Shown: positions 1 through 5,064 of the stretch, piece after piece | Layout of the letters: each line of letters starts with the position of its first letter | Position numbering within the stretch: position 1 is the first letter of the stretch | NCBI GenBank assembly: GCA_964617995.1 | Contig: CAZTXD010000177.1 | Span: 1 to 6,246, forward strand | Length of the DNA stretch: 6,246 nucleotides | From: CAZTXD01 sp964617995 | Lineage (GTDB): Bacteria; Actinomycetota; Acidimicrobiia; Spongiisociales; ZC4RG35 | Direction: 5' to 3' | Program-made: the position numbers and the translations under genes | The notes under the pieces: generated by a model | Told to the model about the DNA's origin: nothing | The model's database searches: none | What the model saw: only the letters and a program-made list of their open reading frames with translations

Positions 1-133
1 CGCAGATGGCCTTGGCCTTCATTTCACGTCGCTCCCGCTCGTCCTTCCTCTCGAAGGTAGAAGGGGGAAAGAAGAGATAGGCATGGTTCCCACGACATAG
101 CGCCTGCAGCTGCCATTCGTCTGAGTGGGACAA
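1..133 (-). CDS. WhiB-family transcriptional regulator (N-terminal part, runs off left edge)
   Basis: WhiB proteins are small actinobacterial regulators that bind a [4Fe-4S] cluster through four cysteines and usually act with the primary sigma factor. Reading the minus strand from a TTG at 133-131 gives 44 residues beginning MSHSDEWQLQALCRG. It continues through LFFPP (residues 20-24) and an acidic/basic stretch to KAKAIC, ending at the window edge. This matches the family layout: W7 before the first cluster cysteine (C13), then the L/FFP motif, then the AKAIC segment where the second cysteine (C44) begins a CxxC pair. The remaining cysteines and the G(V/I)WGG turn lie outside the window. The TTG start is chosen because GGAGGAG (minus, 146-140) sits 6 nt upstream and because it gives a family-typical short leader; another in-frame TTG at 139-137 lies too close to that site. 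The frame is closed upstream by the nfeD stop. The subclass (WhiB1, 2, 3 and so on) cannot be assigned. Confidence 0.85.
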   Translation of the reverse strand, partial: MSHSDEWQLQALCRGNHAYLFFPPSTFERKDERERREMKAKAIC

Positions 134-139
134 CCTCAA

Positions 140-199
140 CTCCTCCCGCTTGCTTGCGACAACCCGGACGAAGCTAACGAATCCGTCGTGAGGGTTCAA
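140..199 (-). promoter_or_regulatory. Promoter and ribosome binding site of the whiB-like gene
   Basis: On the minus strand TTGAAC (199-194) and TAGCTT (176-171) are separated by exactly 17 nt, a good match to housekeeping -35/-10 spacing. Transcription would begin near 164, giving a leader of about 31 nt. This leader carries the strong Shine-Dalgarno sequence GGAGGAG (146-140), 6 nt before the TTG start. The promoter lies in the 90-bp gap after nfeD, so the whiB-like gene is probably transcribed independently of nfeD. This is read by eye; no start-site data are available. Confidence 0.5.
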
Positions 200-223
200 G
201 ACCGAATCGAGGAGAGCAGCCGC

Positions 224-1432
224 TTATGTTTCGCGGTCTGAGGCGCCACGGTCCACTTCGAGGTAAAGCCCATCGACCCCGATGACCTGGATCCTGTCCC
301 CACTTCCGATGCCGGCTTCCCTGTGCGCCGTCCCCTTCCAGCGGGCTCCGCGCACCTCGACCAGCCCATCGGGATCGAAGTCGACGAGAGCGACACCGGT
401 CTCTCCAATCAGGTTCTCCCGGCCGATCGTCTCAGTGGAGAGACGGGCGCGCTGCACCGTCGGCATCGCCAGCAGGAAAAAGAAGAGCACCCCCAGAACT
501 GTCGGGAGCACCAGCCACCAACGGGGATCGATCTGGCCGCCGCCATCGATGAGAAACATCCCGGCGACCTGCAGGCCCGCAGCTCCGATCAGCGTCAGGA
601 CGGCTATCCCTCCCAGCTGATAGGCGGCCACCAGGGCCACGAACGCCAGGGCGAGCAGCGAGAGCGCCCACAAACTGGTGGGCAGGGTGATAAGACCCCA
701 TCCCCCCAGGATCAACGAGATCGCGGCCACCCCGGCGGCCACCCCGGGACCCAGCGCGTAGAACTCAAAGACGGCGACGCTCAGGCCAATGGCGAGGAAG
801 AAAAAGGCGGCCTCCGGGGTGACGGCGAGACGGAAGAAGCGGGTGTCGAGTCCAGGCTTGCGAAACGTCACCGGCTTGGTGGTCACCCCGCCCGCGAGCT
901 CCTCGAGGGTCTCGACCGTGACATCCCCGTCGATCGTGGAGAAGACGGTCCCGTCCAGATCCTGGAGATACTGCCGGATGGTGGGCTGGAGAGGCAGACC
1001 ACTCTCCTCGGCCGGGATCAACTCGTTGGAACGATCCCGGTCCTCGCCCAGGATGCGAGGGGCGTAATGGCCGTCAAAGGTCCCCGGCGCCATAGCGGCC
1101 TGACTGGCGAGATGAGGCAGATCGGCAGCGGCGCCATATGCCAAAGCTGGAGCCGGGCCTACCCAGACGGCAACAGGCAGGGGCGGCATCCAGATCAGAT
1201 CGGCGAGTCGATCGAACGCTGGCCCATCGAGCACGGACCTGGAGTTGAGCTGGATAACCGACAGCTCCTGTCCCCGATCGGCAGCGTCCTCGATCGAACC
1301 GGATATGAACTCCAGGGCCGACTTGTCCAGCGGCCCGCTGACATCGACGACATCGATCCCACCTCCCGTCGGCTCGGCGCAGGCGCTCAGGGCGAGCGCA
1401 CCCACGAATACGAGGAGAATCAAGCGACGCAC
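224..1432 (-). CDS. nfeD: NfeD-like membrane lipoprotein with degenerate ClpP-class protease domain
   Basis: This 402-residue protein has the full-length NfeD architecture. Residues 1-18 are a lipoprotein signal ending in the lipobox LSAC (C18 the likely lipidated cysteine). Residues about 26-190 are a ClpP/crotonase-fold extracytoplasmic domain. Residues about 204-323 form roughly five membrane segments, and residues about 336-395 are the OB-fold NfeD domain (GETGVA...GLVEVRGARWKG...GDRIQVIGV). In family members this protein partners stomatin-like (SPFH) proteins in membrane quality control. Here the protease looks dead: the substrate-groove motif usually DTPGG reads NSRSV (residues 63-67). 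The position aligning with the catalytic Ser in the usual AASAG motif is G100, although the following MAPGT (114-118) is intact. I see no equivalent of the catalytic Lys. No stomatin gene lies in the window. The start is GTG with no nearby Shine-Dalgarno; a -10-like box 9 nt upstream suggests a leaderless message. Confidence 0.88.
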   Translation of the reverse strand: MRRLILLVFVGALALSACAEPTGGGIDVVDVSGPLDKSALEFISGSIEDAADRGQELSVIQLNSRSVLDGPAFDRLADLIWMPPLPVAVWVGPAPALAYGAAADLPHLASQAAMAPGTFDGHYAPRILGEDRDRSNELIPAEESGLPLQPTIRQYLQDLDGTVFSTIDGDVTVETLEELAGGVTTKPVTFRKPGLDTRFFRLAVTPEAAFFFLAIGLSVAVFEFYALGPGVAAGVAAISLILGGWGLITLPTSLWALSLLALAFVALVAAYQLGGIAVLTLIGAAGLQVAGMFLIDGGGQIDPRWWLVLPTVLGVLFFFLLAMPTVQRARLSTETIGRENLIGETGVALVDFDPDGLVEVRGARWKGTAHREAGIGSGDRIQVIGVDGLYLEVDRGASDRET

Positions 1433-1441
1433 GAGGCGGTC

Positions 1442-1447
1442 AGGTTA
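1442..1447 (-). promoter_or_regulatory. Candidate -10 box for a leaderless nfeD transcript
   Basis: The minus strand reads TAACCT at 1447-1442, a TANNNT actinobacterial -10 box, with 9 nt between it and the GTG start at 1432. A transcript beginning at or beside the GTG would lack a leader, which explains the missing Shine-Dalgarno site. The expected -35 position falls in the left arm of the 1465-1519 hairpin and has no good TTGACA match. Confidence 0.4.
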
Positions 1448-1464
1448 GAGCTCCCCCGGCTCCT

Positions 1465-1519
1465 ACCGTTCTGTGCGGGTTTGTCGCGCCCCAGGCGTGA
1501 CAAACCCGCACAGAATGGT
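1465..1519. repeat. Long near-perfect inverted repeat (26-bp stem, 3-nt loop)
   Basis: Bases 1465-1490 pair with 1494-1519 around a CCA loop (1491-1493). The core 1469-1485 / 1499-1515 is a perfect 17-bp inverted repeat (TTCTGTGCGGGTTTGTC). Extending both ways, only two positions are not Watson-Crick pairs (1468/1516 and 1486/1498). Both are G-T, so a plus-strand RNA would form 26 continuous pairs, whereas a minus-strand RNA would have two C-A mismatches. It lies between divergent genes, so it is poorly placed as a terminator, and no T-tract follows either arm. Possible readings are a REP/MITE-type mobile palindrome, a small structured RNA, or a large dyad operator serving both flanking promoters. 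No second copy is seen in this window. Confidence 0.85.
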
Positions 1520-1535
1520 GTTCAGGGGCGGGCGC

Positions 1536-1541
1536 TAACGT
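1536..1541 (+). promoter_or_regulatory. Candidate -10 box for a leaderless receiver-gene transcript
   Basis: TAACGT lies 8 nt before the ATG at 1550, a TANNNT -10 box placed so that transcription would start at or near the start codon. No Shine-Dalgarno sequence precedes the ATG, consistent with a leaderless message. It mirrors TAACCT before nfeD on the other side of the hairpin. A recognisable -35 hexamer is missing. Confidence 0.45.
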
Positions 1542-1549
1542 CTTGGGTC

Positions 1550-1945
1550 ATGCCAACCGCTCTGGTCGTCGCCGACGGGTCGTGGGTGAGCAACGAGGTG
1601 CGCTCCGCCCTCTCGATCGACTCCTGGGTCATCGAGGAGATCGATGACCCTCGGGCGGTGACCGATCAGCTCAAGGAGTCCAGAGTCGACGCGGTGATCA
1701 TCGACCTGCAGGTGGGGTCGAAGGGCGGGATGGCTGTGGTCCGTTCGATTCGTCAGAGTTTCGAGGTTCCCGACCGCCCCCGGATGGTGATGCTTCTCGA
1801 CCGGAGTGCCGACGTCTTCCTCGCCCGTCGAGCCGGCGCCGACGCCTGGGTGGTGAAACCATTCGATGCTCGAGATCTGCGGACTGCGCTTGGTATGAGG
1901 CCGCCCGCAGTGGTCGCATCCGCCGGAGCCGACGAGGAGGAGTAG
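1550..1945 (+). CDS. Stand-alone response-regulator receiver-domain protein
   Basis: The 131-residue product is a single CheY-like receiver fold with no output domain. Visible hallmarks are the phosphoacceptor Asp in VIIDLQ (D52) and the conserved Lys-Pro in VVKPFD (K103-P104). The alpha4-beta5 region reads ARRAGADAWVVKPF. The site is atypical. The usual pair of acidic residues after beta1 is reduced to one (A8-D9 in VVADG), and the conserved Thr/Ser switch position is replaced in MLLDRSADV, where the following loop is also about two residues short. Phosphorylation is therefore possible but signalling may be altered. The tail (about residues 117-131) is Ala/Glu-rich and probably disordered. 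The ATG at 1550 is chosen because the open frame upstream is merely antisense to nfeD and because the receiver fold begins right there. No histidine kinase is adjacent, so this is an orphan regulator, perhaps acting by protein-protein contact. Confidence 0.85.
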   Translation: MPTALVVADGSWVSNEVRSALSIDSWVIEEIDDPRAVTDQLKESRVDAVIIDLQVGSKGGMAVVRSIRQSFEVPDRPRMVMLLDRSADVFLARRAGADAWVVKPFDARDLRTALGMRPPAVVASAGADEEE

Positions 1946-1946
1946 C

Positions 1947-1968
1947 CCGGGCTCAGCCCTCAGCCCGG
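1947..1968. terminator. Hairpin between convergent genes, possible bidirectional terminator
   Basis: CCGGGCT (1947-1953) pairs with AGCCCGG (1962-1968) around an 8-nt loop. It begins 1 nt after the receiver-gene stop and covers the cbiO stop codon (1955-1953). The position between two genes that meet tail to tail suits a shared terminator, but neither side has a T-run, so it may instead be a weak or Rho-assisted stop. Confidence 0.4.
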
Positions 1969-2693
1969 AGGGTGAATCCGAAAGGAAGCTCGAGGCGGTT
2001 CTCTGCCAGGAGCTGGCCATCGGCGAGCAGAGACCTGGTGTCGCCGTCGGCCACGATCCTCCCGTCACGCATGATCACCGCGCGCGGGCACAACTCGAGG
2101 GCCAATGGCAGATCGTGGGTGATGATGATCTGGGTCATCGGAAGCGGGACGAGGGTCGCCACCAATTCACGTCGGCCGGCACCGTCGAGGTCGGATGACG
2201 GCTCATCGAATACCAGGACATCGGGCTCCATGGCGAGGACGGTGGCCAGGGCAGCACGACGTCGCTCCCCTCCGCTGAGGTGATGGGCCGGACGGTTGGC
2301 CAGCTCCTCCCCACCCACGGCGGCCAGAGCCTCGTTCACACGCTGCTCCAGCTCACCGTCGATGAGTCCGAGGTTGGCTGGCCCGAAGGCCACGTCCTCG
2401 CCGACGTTGGGCATGAACAGCTGATCGTTGGCATCCTGGAAGACGAGCCCTACCGCCTTTCTGATCTCAGCCAGGTTCTCCTCGACCACCGGTGTCTCGC
2501 CGATGGTCACCGTGCCCGCCGTGGAATGATGGATGCCGTTCAGGTGCAGGGCCAACGTGGTCTTGCCGGCGCCGTTGGGACCGAGCACGGCAACCCGCTC
2601 ACCTGCCTCCACTGTCAGGTCGACCCCTTTCAATGCGACCCGGCCGTCGGGATAGGCGAATTCGAGCCCGTCGACCCGGACCCCGACGCTCAT
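1953..2693 (-). CDS. cbiO: ECF-type nickel/cobalt transporter ATP-binding protein (CbiO/NikO)
   Basis: This 246-residue ABC ATPase powers uptake through the CbiQ and CbiM proteins encoded just upstream. All nucleotide-binding motifs are intact: Walker A GPNGAGKTT (38-46), Q-loop in VFQDANDQLF (Q86), signature LSGGE (139-143), Walker B VLVFDEP with catalytic E164, D-loop SDLD (167-170) and H-loop H183 in ITHD. The FQDxxDQLF and FGPANLGL segments are typical of the CbiO/EcfA branch rather than of general importers. The ATG at 2693 overlaps the cbiQ stop as ATGA, indicating translational coupling. A longer open frame upstream only reads through cbiQ in another frame. A single ATPase gene implies a homodimer, unlike EcfA1/A2 vitamin transporters. 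The metal is inferred from the neighbours and not from this protein. Confidence 0.93.
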   Translation of the reverse strand: MSVGVRVDGLEFAYPDGRVALKGVDLTVEAGERVAVLGPNGAGKTTLALHLNGIHHSTAGTVTIGETPVVEENLAEIRKAVGLVFQDANDQLFMPNVGEDVAFGPANLGLIDGELEQRVNEALAAVGGEELANRPAHHLSGGERRRAALATVLAMEPDVLVFDEPSSDLDGAGRRELVATLVPLPMTQIIITHDLPLALELCPRAVIMRDGRIVADGDTRSLLADGQLLAENRLELPFGFTLRAEG

Positions 2694-3457
2694 GTCGTCA
2701 CCATCGCCGCAATGACCAGGGAAACGGAGACTGCGAGGAGGGCGGCCACCATGAACCACTCCCGGGTCACGGCCGGACGATGACCCAGTGCCGGCATCGT
2801 CCCTCCGAACCCGCGCGCCAGCATGGCCTCGTGCACCCGCTCTCCCCGCTCGTAGGAACGCACGAAGAGCGCTCCCGCCGAGCTGGCGATGGGGCGCGCC
2901 TGCCACAGCCAGCGCGGGTCGTATCCCCGGGCGGTCATGGCGACCCGCGTGCGGCGCAACTCGTCGGCGATCAGCTCGAGGTAGCGAACCATGAACATCG
3001 CGATCGACGTGAACAAGGCCGGTACCCGCAAGACTCCCATGCCCCGGATGATGTCAGGGATCTCGGTGGTCGCCGTGAGGACGATGCTGGCGCTGGCACC
3101 GAGCACGGCCTTCGCCAGGATGTTCCACATCCCCCAGAGACCGGGAACCGACAACTCGAGGCCTCCCCACACCTCGATCCGCTCTCCAGAGGCAATGAAG
3201 GGGATGAACAGGGCGAAGATCACAAACGGTGCCACCGCGGTGAGTCGTAGGACCAGAAAGCCCGGTGGAACCCGGGCCACCGTGGCGAGGATCCCCACGA
3301 TGACGGCGTAGGCGGCAAACGCCCAAACGGCCTCGCGCGGAGTGATGGCCACACAGATGACGAAGCCAAATGCGGCCACCAGCTTGGCCTCCGGAGCGAG
3401 CCGGTGGATGGGGCTGTGCTCGTGGATGTAGAGGGCGTGACTGTGTCCGACGCCCAT
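2690..3457 (-). CDS. cbiQ: ECF-type nickel/cobalt transporter transmembrane coupling protein (CbiQ/NikQ)
   Basis: The 255-residue T-component links ATP hydrolysis by CbiO to movement of the substrate-binding CbiM. Hydrophobic segments lie at about 27-60, 68-90, 106-130, 143-160 and 233-253. The two Ala-Arg-Gly coupling motifs that contact the ATPase are present in AMTARGYD (ARG 176-178) and AMLARGFGG (ARG 214-216), as in this family. The cytoplasmic N-terminus is histidine-rich (H5, H7, H12, H14 and H18 within MGVGHSHALYIHEHSPIH), which might bind transition metal. The gene starts 11 nt after the cbiM stop with only a weak purine-rich site (AGGCGGG), and it overlaps cbiO by 4 nt, so all three genes are one transcript. 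Confidence 0.92.
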   Translation of the reverse strand: MGVGHSHALYIHEHSPIHRLAPEAKLVAAFGFVICVAITPREAVWAFAAYAVIVGILATVARVPPGFLVLRLTAVAPFVIFALFIPFIASGERIEVWGGLELSVPGLWGMWNILAKAVLGASASIVLTATTEIPDIIRGMGVLRVPALFTSIAMFMVRYLELIADELRRTRVAMTARGYDPRWLWQARPIASSAGALFVRSYERGERVHEAMLARGFGGTMPALGHRPAVTREWFMVAALLAVSVSLVIAAMVTT

Positions 3458-3468
3458 GTGCGACCCGC

Positions 3469-4452
3469 CTACACCGGTGTGGGCTGATTCTGGCGACGCT
3501 CCCGCAGGGCGAGGAACATCCCGGCCGCCACGGCGAGCGTCACGACCATACCGACCACCCCCGCGATGGCCAGGCTGAGCGACTCGTTCGAGATGCCGGC
3601 GGTGGCGTAGTCGGCGAACATGGAGTCGGCGAAGGTATGTTCGGTAGCCACGACATCGAAACCGGTGTCCTCGGCGACACGCTCGAGACCGTCCGGGTTG
3701 TCTACGGCGAACTGGCTGATCACCGTGGCGAAAGCCATCGCCACCAGCAGTCCTCCGATCAGGAAGGTGCGGGTCTGGACCCTCGTCTCGGCGAGATCGT
3801 CACGGGTGAGGTCTGACGCCCCGTGGACCAGATCCGGCCGTGAGGCAAGGACGGCAGCCACCACGAGACCGCTGATGATGGCCTCGCCGATGCCGATCAG
3901 GGCGTGGACACCGACCATTGCCATGAACACGTCGTCGAAAGCGACCGGAGCCGTGGCCCCGAACAACCACTGGATCGAGAAGGCCACAGCGGACATGACC
4001 ACCGAGAGCCATGCCGCGATGCCCGTGGCCCCGACCACTCCCCCGGTCGTCCTGGGGACCAGCCGGCGGAACAGGCGGAACACGGCGTATCCGCCATAGG
4101 CAGGGATGATCGCCATGTTGAGCACGTTGTATCCGAGGGCGGTCAGTCCGCCATCGGCGAAGGCCAGCGCCTGGACCACGACAACGATGGTCACCACGAT
4201 CGTGCCCACCGACGGACCGAGGAGGATGGCGGCCAGAGCACCGCCGATGAGATGGCCGGTGGTCCCGGCGCCCACCGGGAAGTTGAACATCTGGGCGGCA
4301 AACACGAAGGCGGCTGTAATCCCGGCCAGGGGGATGGCCCGGTCGGCGAGCTGGCTCCGGGACTGTCGCAGGGCGAATCCGACCACCACAACACTGATCA
4401 CGGCGGTGACGGTGGCGGTTCCGACGTCGAGAAAGCCATCGGGGGCATGCAT
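3469..4452 (-). CDS. cbiM: Nickel/cobalt ECF transporter substrate-binding permease, CbiM/NikM with fused PDGLE (NikN-like) domain
   Basis: This 327-residue membrane protein is the metal-binding S-component. The N-terminus MHAPDGFL is the family signature in which Met1 and His2 ligate the metal, so the start must be the ATG at 4452 and not the in-frame GTG at 4479. With this start the other expected ligand is H67 in TTGHLIGG, the position known for NikM. Membrane helices fill residues about 10-195. After a charged linker (about 196-218) comes a second module with two helices (about 219-240 and 283-306) flanking an extracytoplasmic loop containing PDGLE (243-247) and FADY. This is the NikN-like segment that CbiMN/NikMN fusions carry in place of a separate small subunit. 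It is the first gene of the operon with cbiQ and cbiO, under the Nur-like box upstream. Nickel is favoured over cobalt from the operator and PDGLE segment, but this is not proven. Confidence 0.93.
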   Translation of the reverse strand: MHAPDGFLDVGTATVTAVISVVVVGFALRQSRSQLADRAIPLAGITAAFVFAAQMFNFPVGAGTTGHLIGGALAAILLGPSVGTIVVTIVVVVQALAFADGGLTALGYNVLNMAIIPAYGGYAVFRLFRRLVPRTTGGVVGATGIAAWLSVVMSAVAFSIQWLFGATAPVAFDDVFMAMVGVHALIGIGEAIISGLVVAAVLASRPDLVHGASDLTRDDLAETRVQTRTFLIGGLLVAMAFATVISQFAVDNPDGLERVAEDTGFDVVATEHTFADSMFADYATAGISNESLSLAIAGVVGMVVTLAVAAGMFLALRERRQNQPTPV

Positions 4453-4470
4453 GGCCAGGATCACGAGACG

Positions 4471-4500
4471 ACGATACACCTACTTGCGAGCGATTCGCAA
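4471..4500 (-). promoter_or_regulatory. Predicted promoter of the metal-uptake operon
   Basis: On the minus strand TTGCGA (4500-4495, 4 of 6 matches to TTGACA) and TATCGT (4476-4471, TANNNT) are 18 nt apart. Transcription would start near 4464, leaving a leader of about 12 nt before the cbiM ATG. The whole space between the divergent genes is 54 bp, so there is no room for a cobalamin or nickel/cobalt riboswitch. The Nur-like box covers the -35 element and adjoining spacer, as expected for repression by blocking polymerase. Confidence 0.45.
4484..4500. promoter_or_regulatory. Nur-like (Fur-family, nickel-responsive) operator
   Basis: TTGCGA-N5-TCGCAA is a perfect 6-bp inverted repeat with a 5-bp spacer. 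It closely resembles the Nur box described in Streptomyces coelicolor, TTGCAA-N5-TTGCAA, differing by one base in each half-site. It lies between a metal-uptake operon and a divergent Fur-family regulator, overlapping the operon promoter. The natural reading is that the Fur-like protein represses the transporter, and perhaps itself, when nickel is sufficient. Confidence 0.65.
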
Positions 4501-4506
4501 TTAGAT

Positions 4507-4965
4507 ATGAGTCGCACCTGCTGTCCTACGATGAAGCTGATGCAAGCCGCTTCCGAGCTCGGAGTGGTCCTGCGGGACCACGGTTATCGGCTCACCAGCC
4601 CGCGGTGGCTGGTGTGGTCGGTGCTCCGGTCGACCGGAGGGCACTTGACCGCCGACGAAGTACACGCCCAAGTAAGCGAGGCCGACCCCACCATCAACAT
4701 CTCGTCGGTCTACCGGGCCCTCACTCTCTTCGAGGATCTCGACCTGGTCCGCGAGTCGCATCTCGGCATCGACGACTCCGCCCGCTGGGAGATCGCCCAT
4801 CCCGACGACCACTTCCATCTGGTGTGCCGAATGTGTGGGTCGGTCGACCATCACGAAGGAGAACTGGTAGATCAGATCAGGTTGCATCTCGGCGAGTACC
4901 ACGAGTTCTCCTCCGAGAACGTCGATCTGGTGGTCACGGGAGTCTGCGCCTCCTGTCGGGACTGA
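4507..4965 (+). CDS. Fur-family metalloregulator, probably Nur-like (nickel uptake regulator)
   Basis: The 152-residue protein has the Fur layout. A winged-helix DNA-binding domain spans residues about 15-88 (HGYRLTSPRWLV, GGHLTADEVH, and recognition helix SSVYRALTLFEDLDLV at 66-81). A dimerisation domain with metal sites follows. Visible ligands are H46, H98, H102, H104 (HPDDHFHLVC) and two CxxC pairs, C107/C110 and C147/C150, the structural zinc site. Fur, Zur, Nur and PerR cannot be separated securely by motif, but divergence from a NikM-type transporter with a TTGC-N9-GCAA dyad between them favours Nur. The start is uncertain. ATG 4507 gives the longest form. ATGs at 4531 and 4540 are also in frame, and the latter gives a more family-typical N-terminus with TACGAT (4527-4532) 7 nt upstream as for a leaderless message. 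None has a good Shine-Dalgarno. Confidence 0.9.
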   Translation: MSRTCCPTMKLMQAASELGVVLRDHGYRLTSPRWLVWSVLRSTGGHLTADEVHAQVSEADPTINISSVYRALTLFEDLDLVRESHLGIDDSARWEIAHPDDHFHLVCRMCGSVDHHEGELVDQIRLHLGEYHEFSSENVDLVVTGVCASCRD

Positions 4966-4977
4966 CCGGGGGCCGTT

Positions 4978-4997
4978 GGTCCCGTCCGATCGGGACC
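4978..4997 (+). terminator. GC-rich hairpin after the Fur-like gene
   Basis: GGTCCCG (4978-4984) pairs with CGGGACC (4991-4997) around a 6-nt loop, 12 nt after the stop codon. The location suits a terminator for the regulator gene. There is no T-run afterwards, so intrinsic termination would be weak. Confidence 0.4.
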
Positions 4998-5038
4998 TCC
5001 GCTCCTAGGCCCAAACGATGTGTCGAGGGATGATTGGG

Positions 5039-5058
5039 TAGCATCTGATCGAGAGGAG
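5039..5058 (+). promoter_or_regulatory. Ribosome binding site and possible -10 box of the CBS/BON gene
   Basis: GAGGAG at 5053-5058 is a strong Shine-Dalgarno 6 nt before the ATG at 5065 and fixes that start over the in-frame GTG at 5020. TAGCAT at 5039-5044 could be a -10 box giving a leader of about 14 nt. No convincing -35 is visible. Confidence 0.55.
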
Positions 5059-5064
5059 CTGAAT

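Noticed and set aside
1465..1519. CRISPR repeat or ordinary terminator
   Set aside because: There is a single palindrome with no spaced repeats, no T-tract, and it lies between gene starts rather than gene ends.
323..1549. A long plus-strand open frame running antisense through nfeD into the receiver gene
   Set aside because: The amino acid composition (Gln, Arg, Gly, Asp-rich, low hydrophobicity) is that of a GC-rich antisense shadow; nfeD on the other strand has clear family motifs, and the receiver fold begins at 1550.
2694..2906. An N-terminal extension of cbiO by about 71 residues
   Set aside because: It overlaps the C-terminus of cbiQ in another frame and is Arg/Gly-rich; the ATGA overlap and the normal ABC domain start support 2693.
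4453..4479. An upstream GTG start for cbiM adding nine residues
   Set aside because: It would bury the MHxPDGF N-terminus whose free Met1 and His2 are needed for metal binding, and it would lie upstream of the likely transcription start.
3904..4506. A plus-strand open frame antisense to cbiM and continuous with the Fur-like gene
   Set aside because: It is His/Gly/Asp-rich shadow sequence opposite a well-supported permease; the Fur fold starts only after about 4540.
4453..4506. A cobalamin riboswitch upstream of cbiM
   Set aside because: Only 54 bp separate the divergent genes, far too short for the riboswitch, and no B12-box-like sequence is seen.
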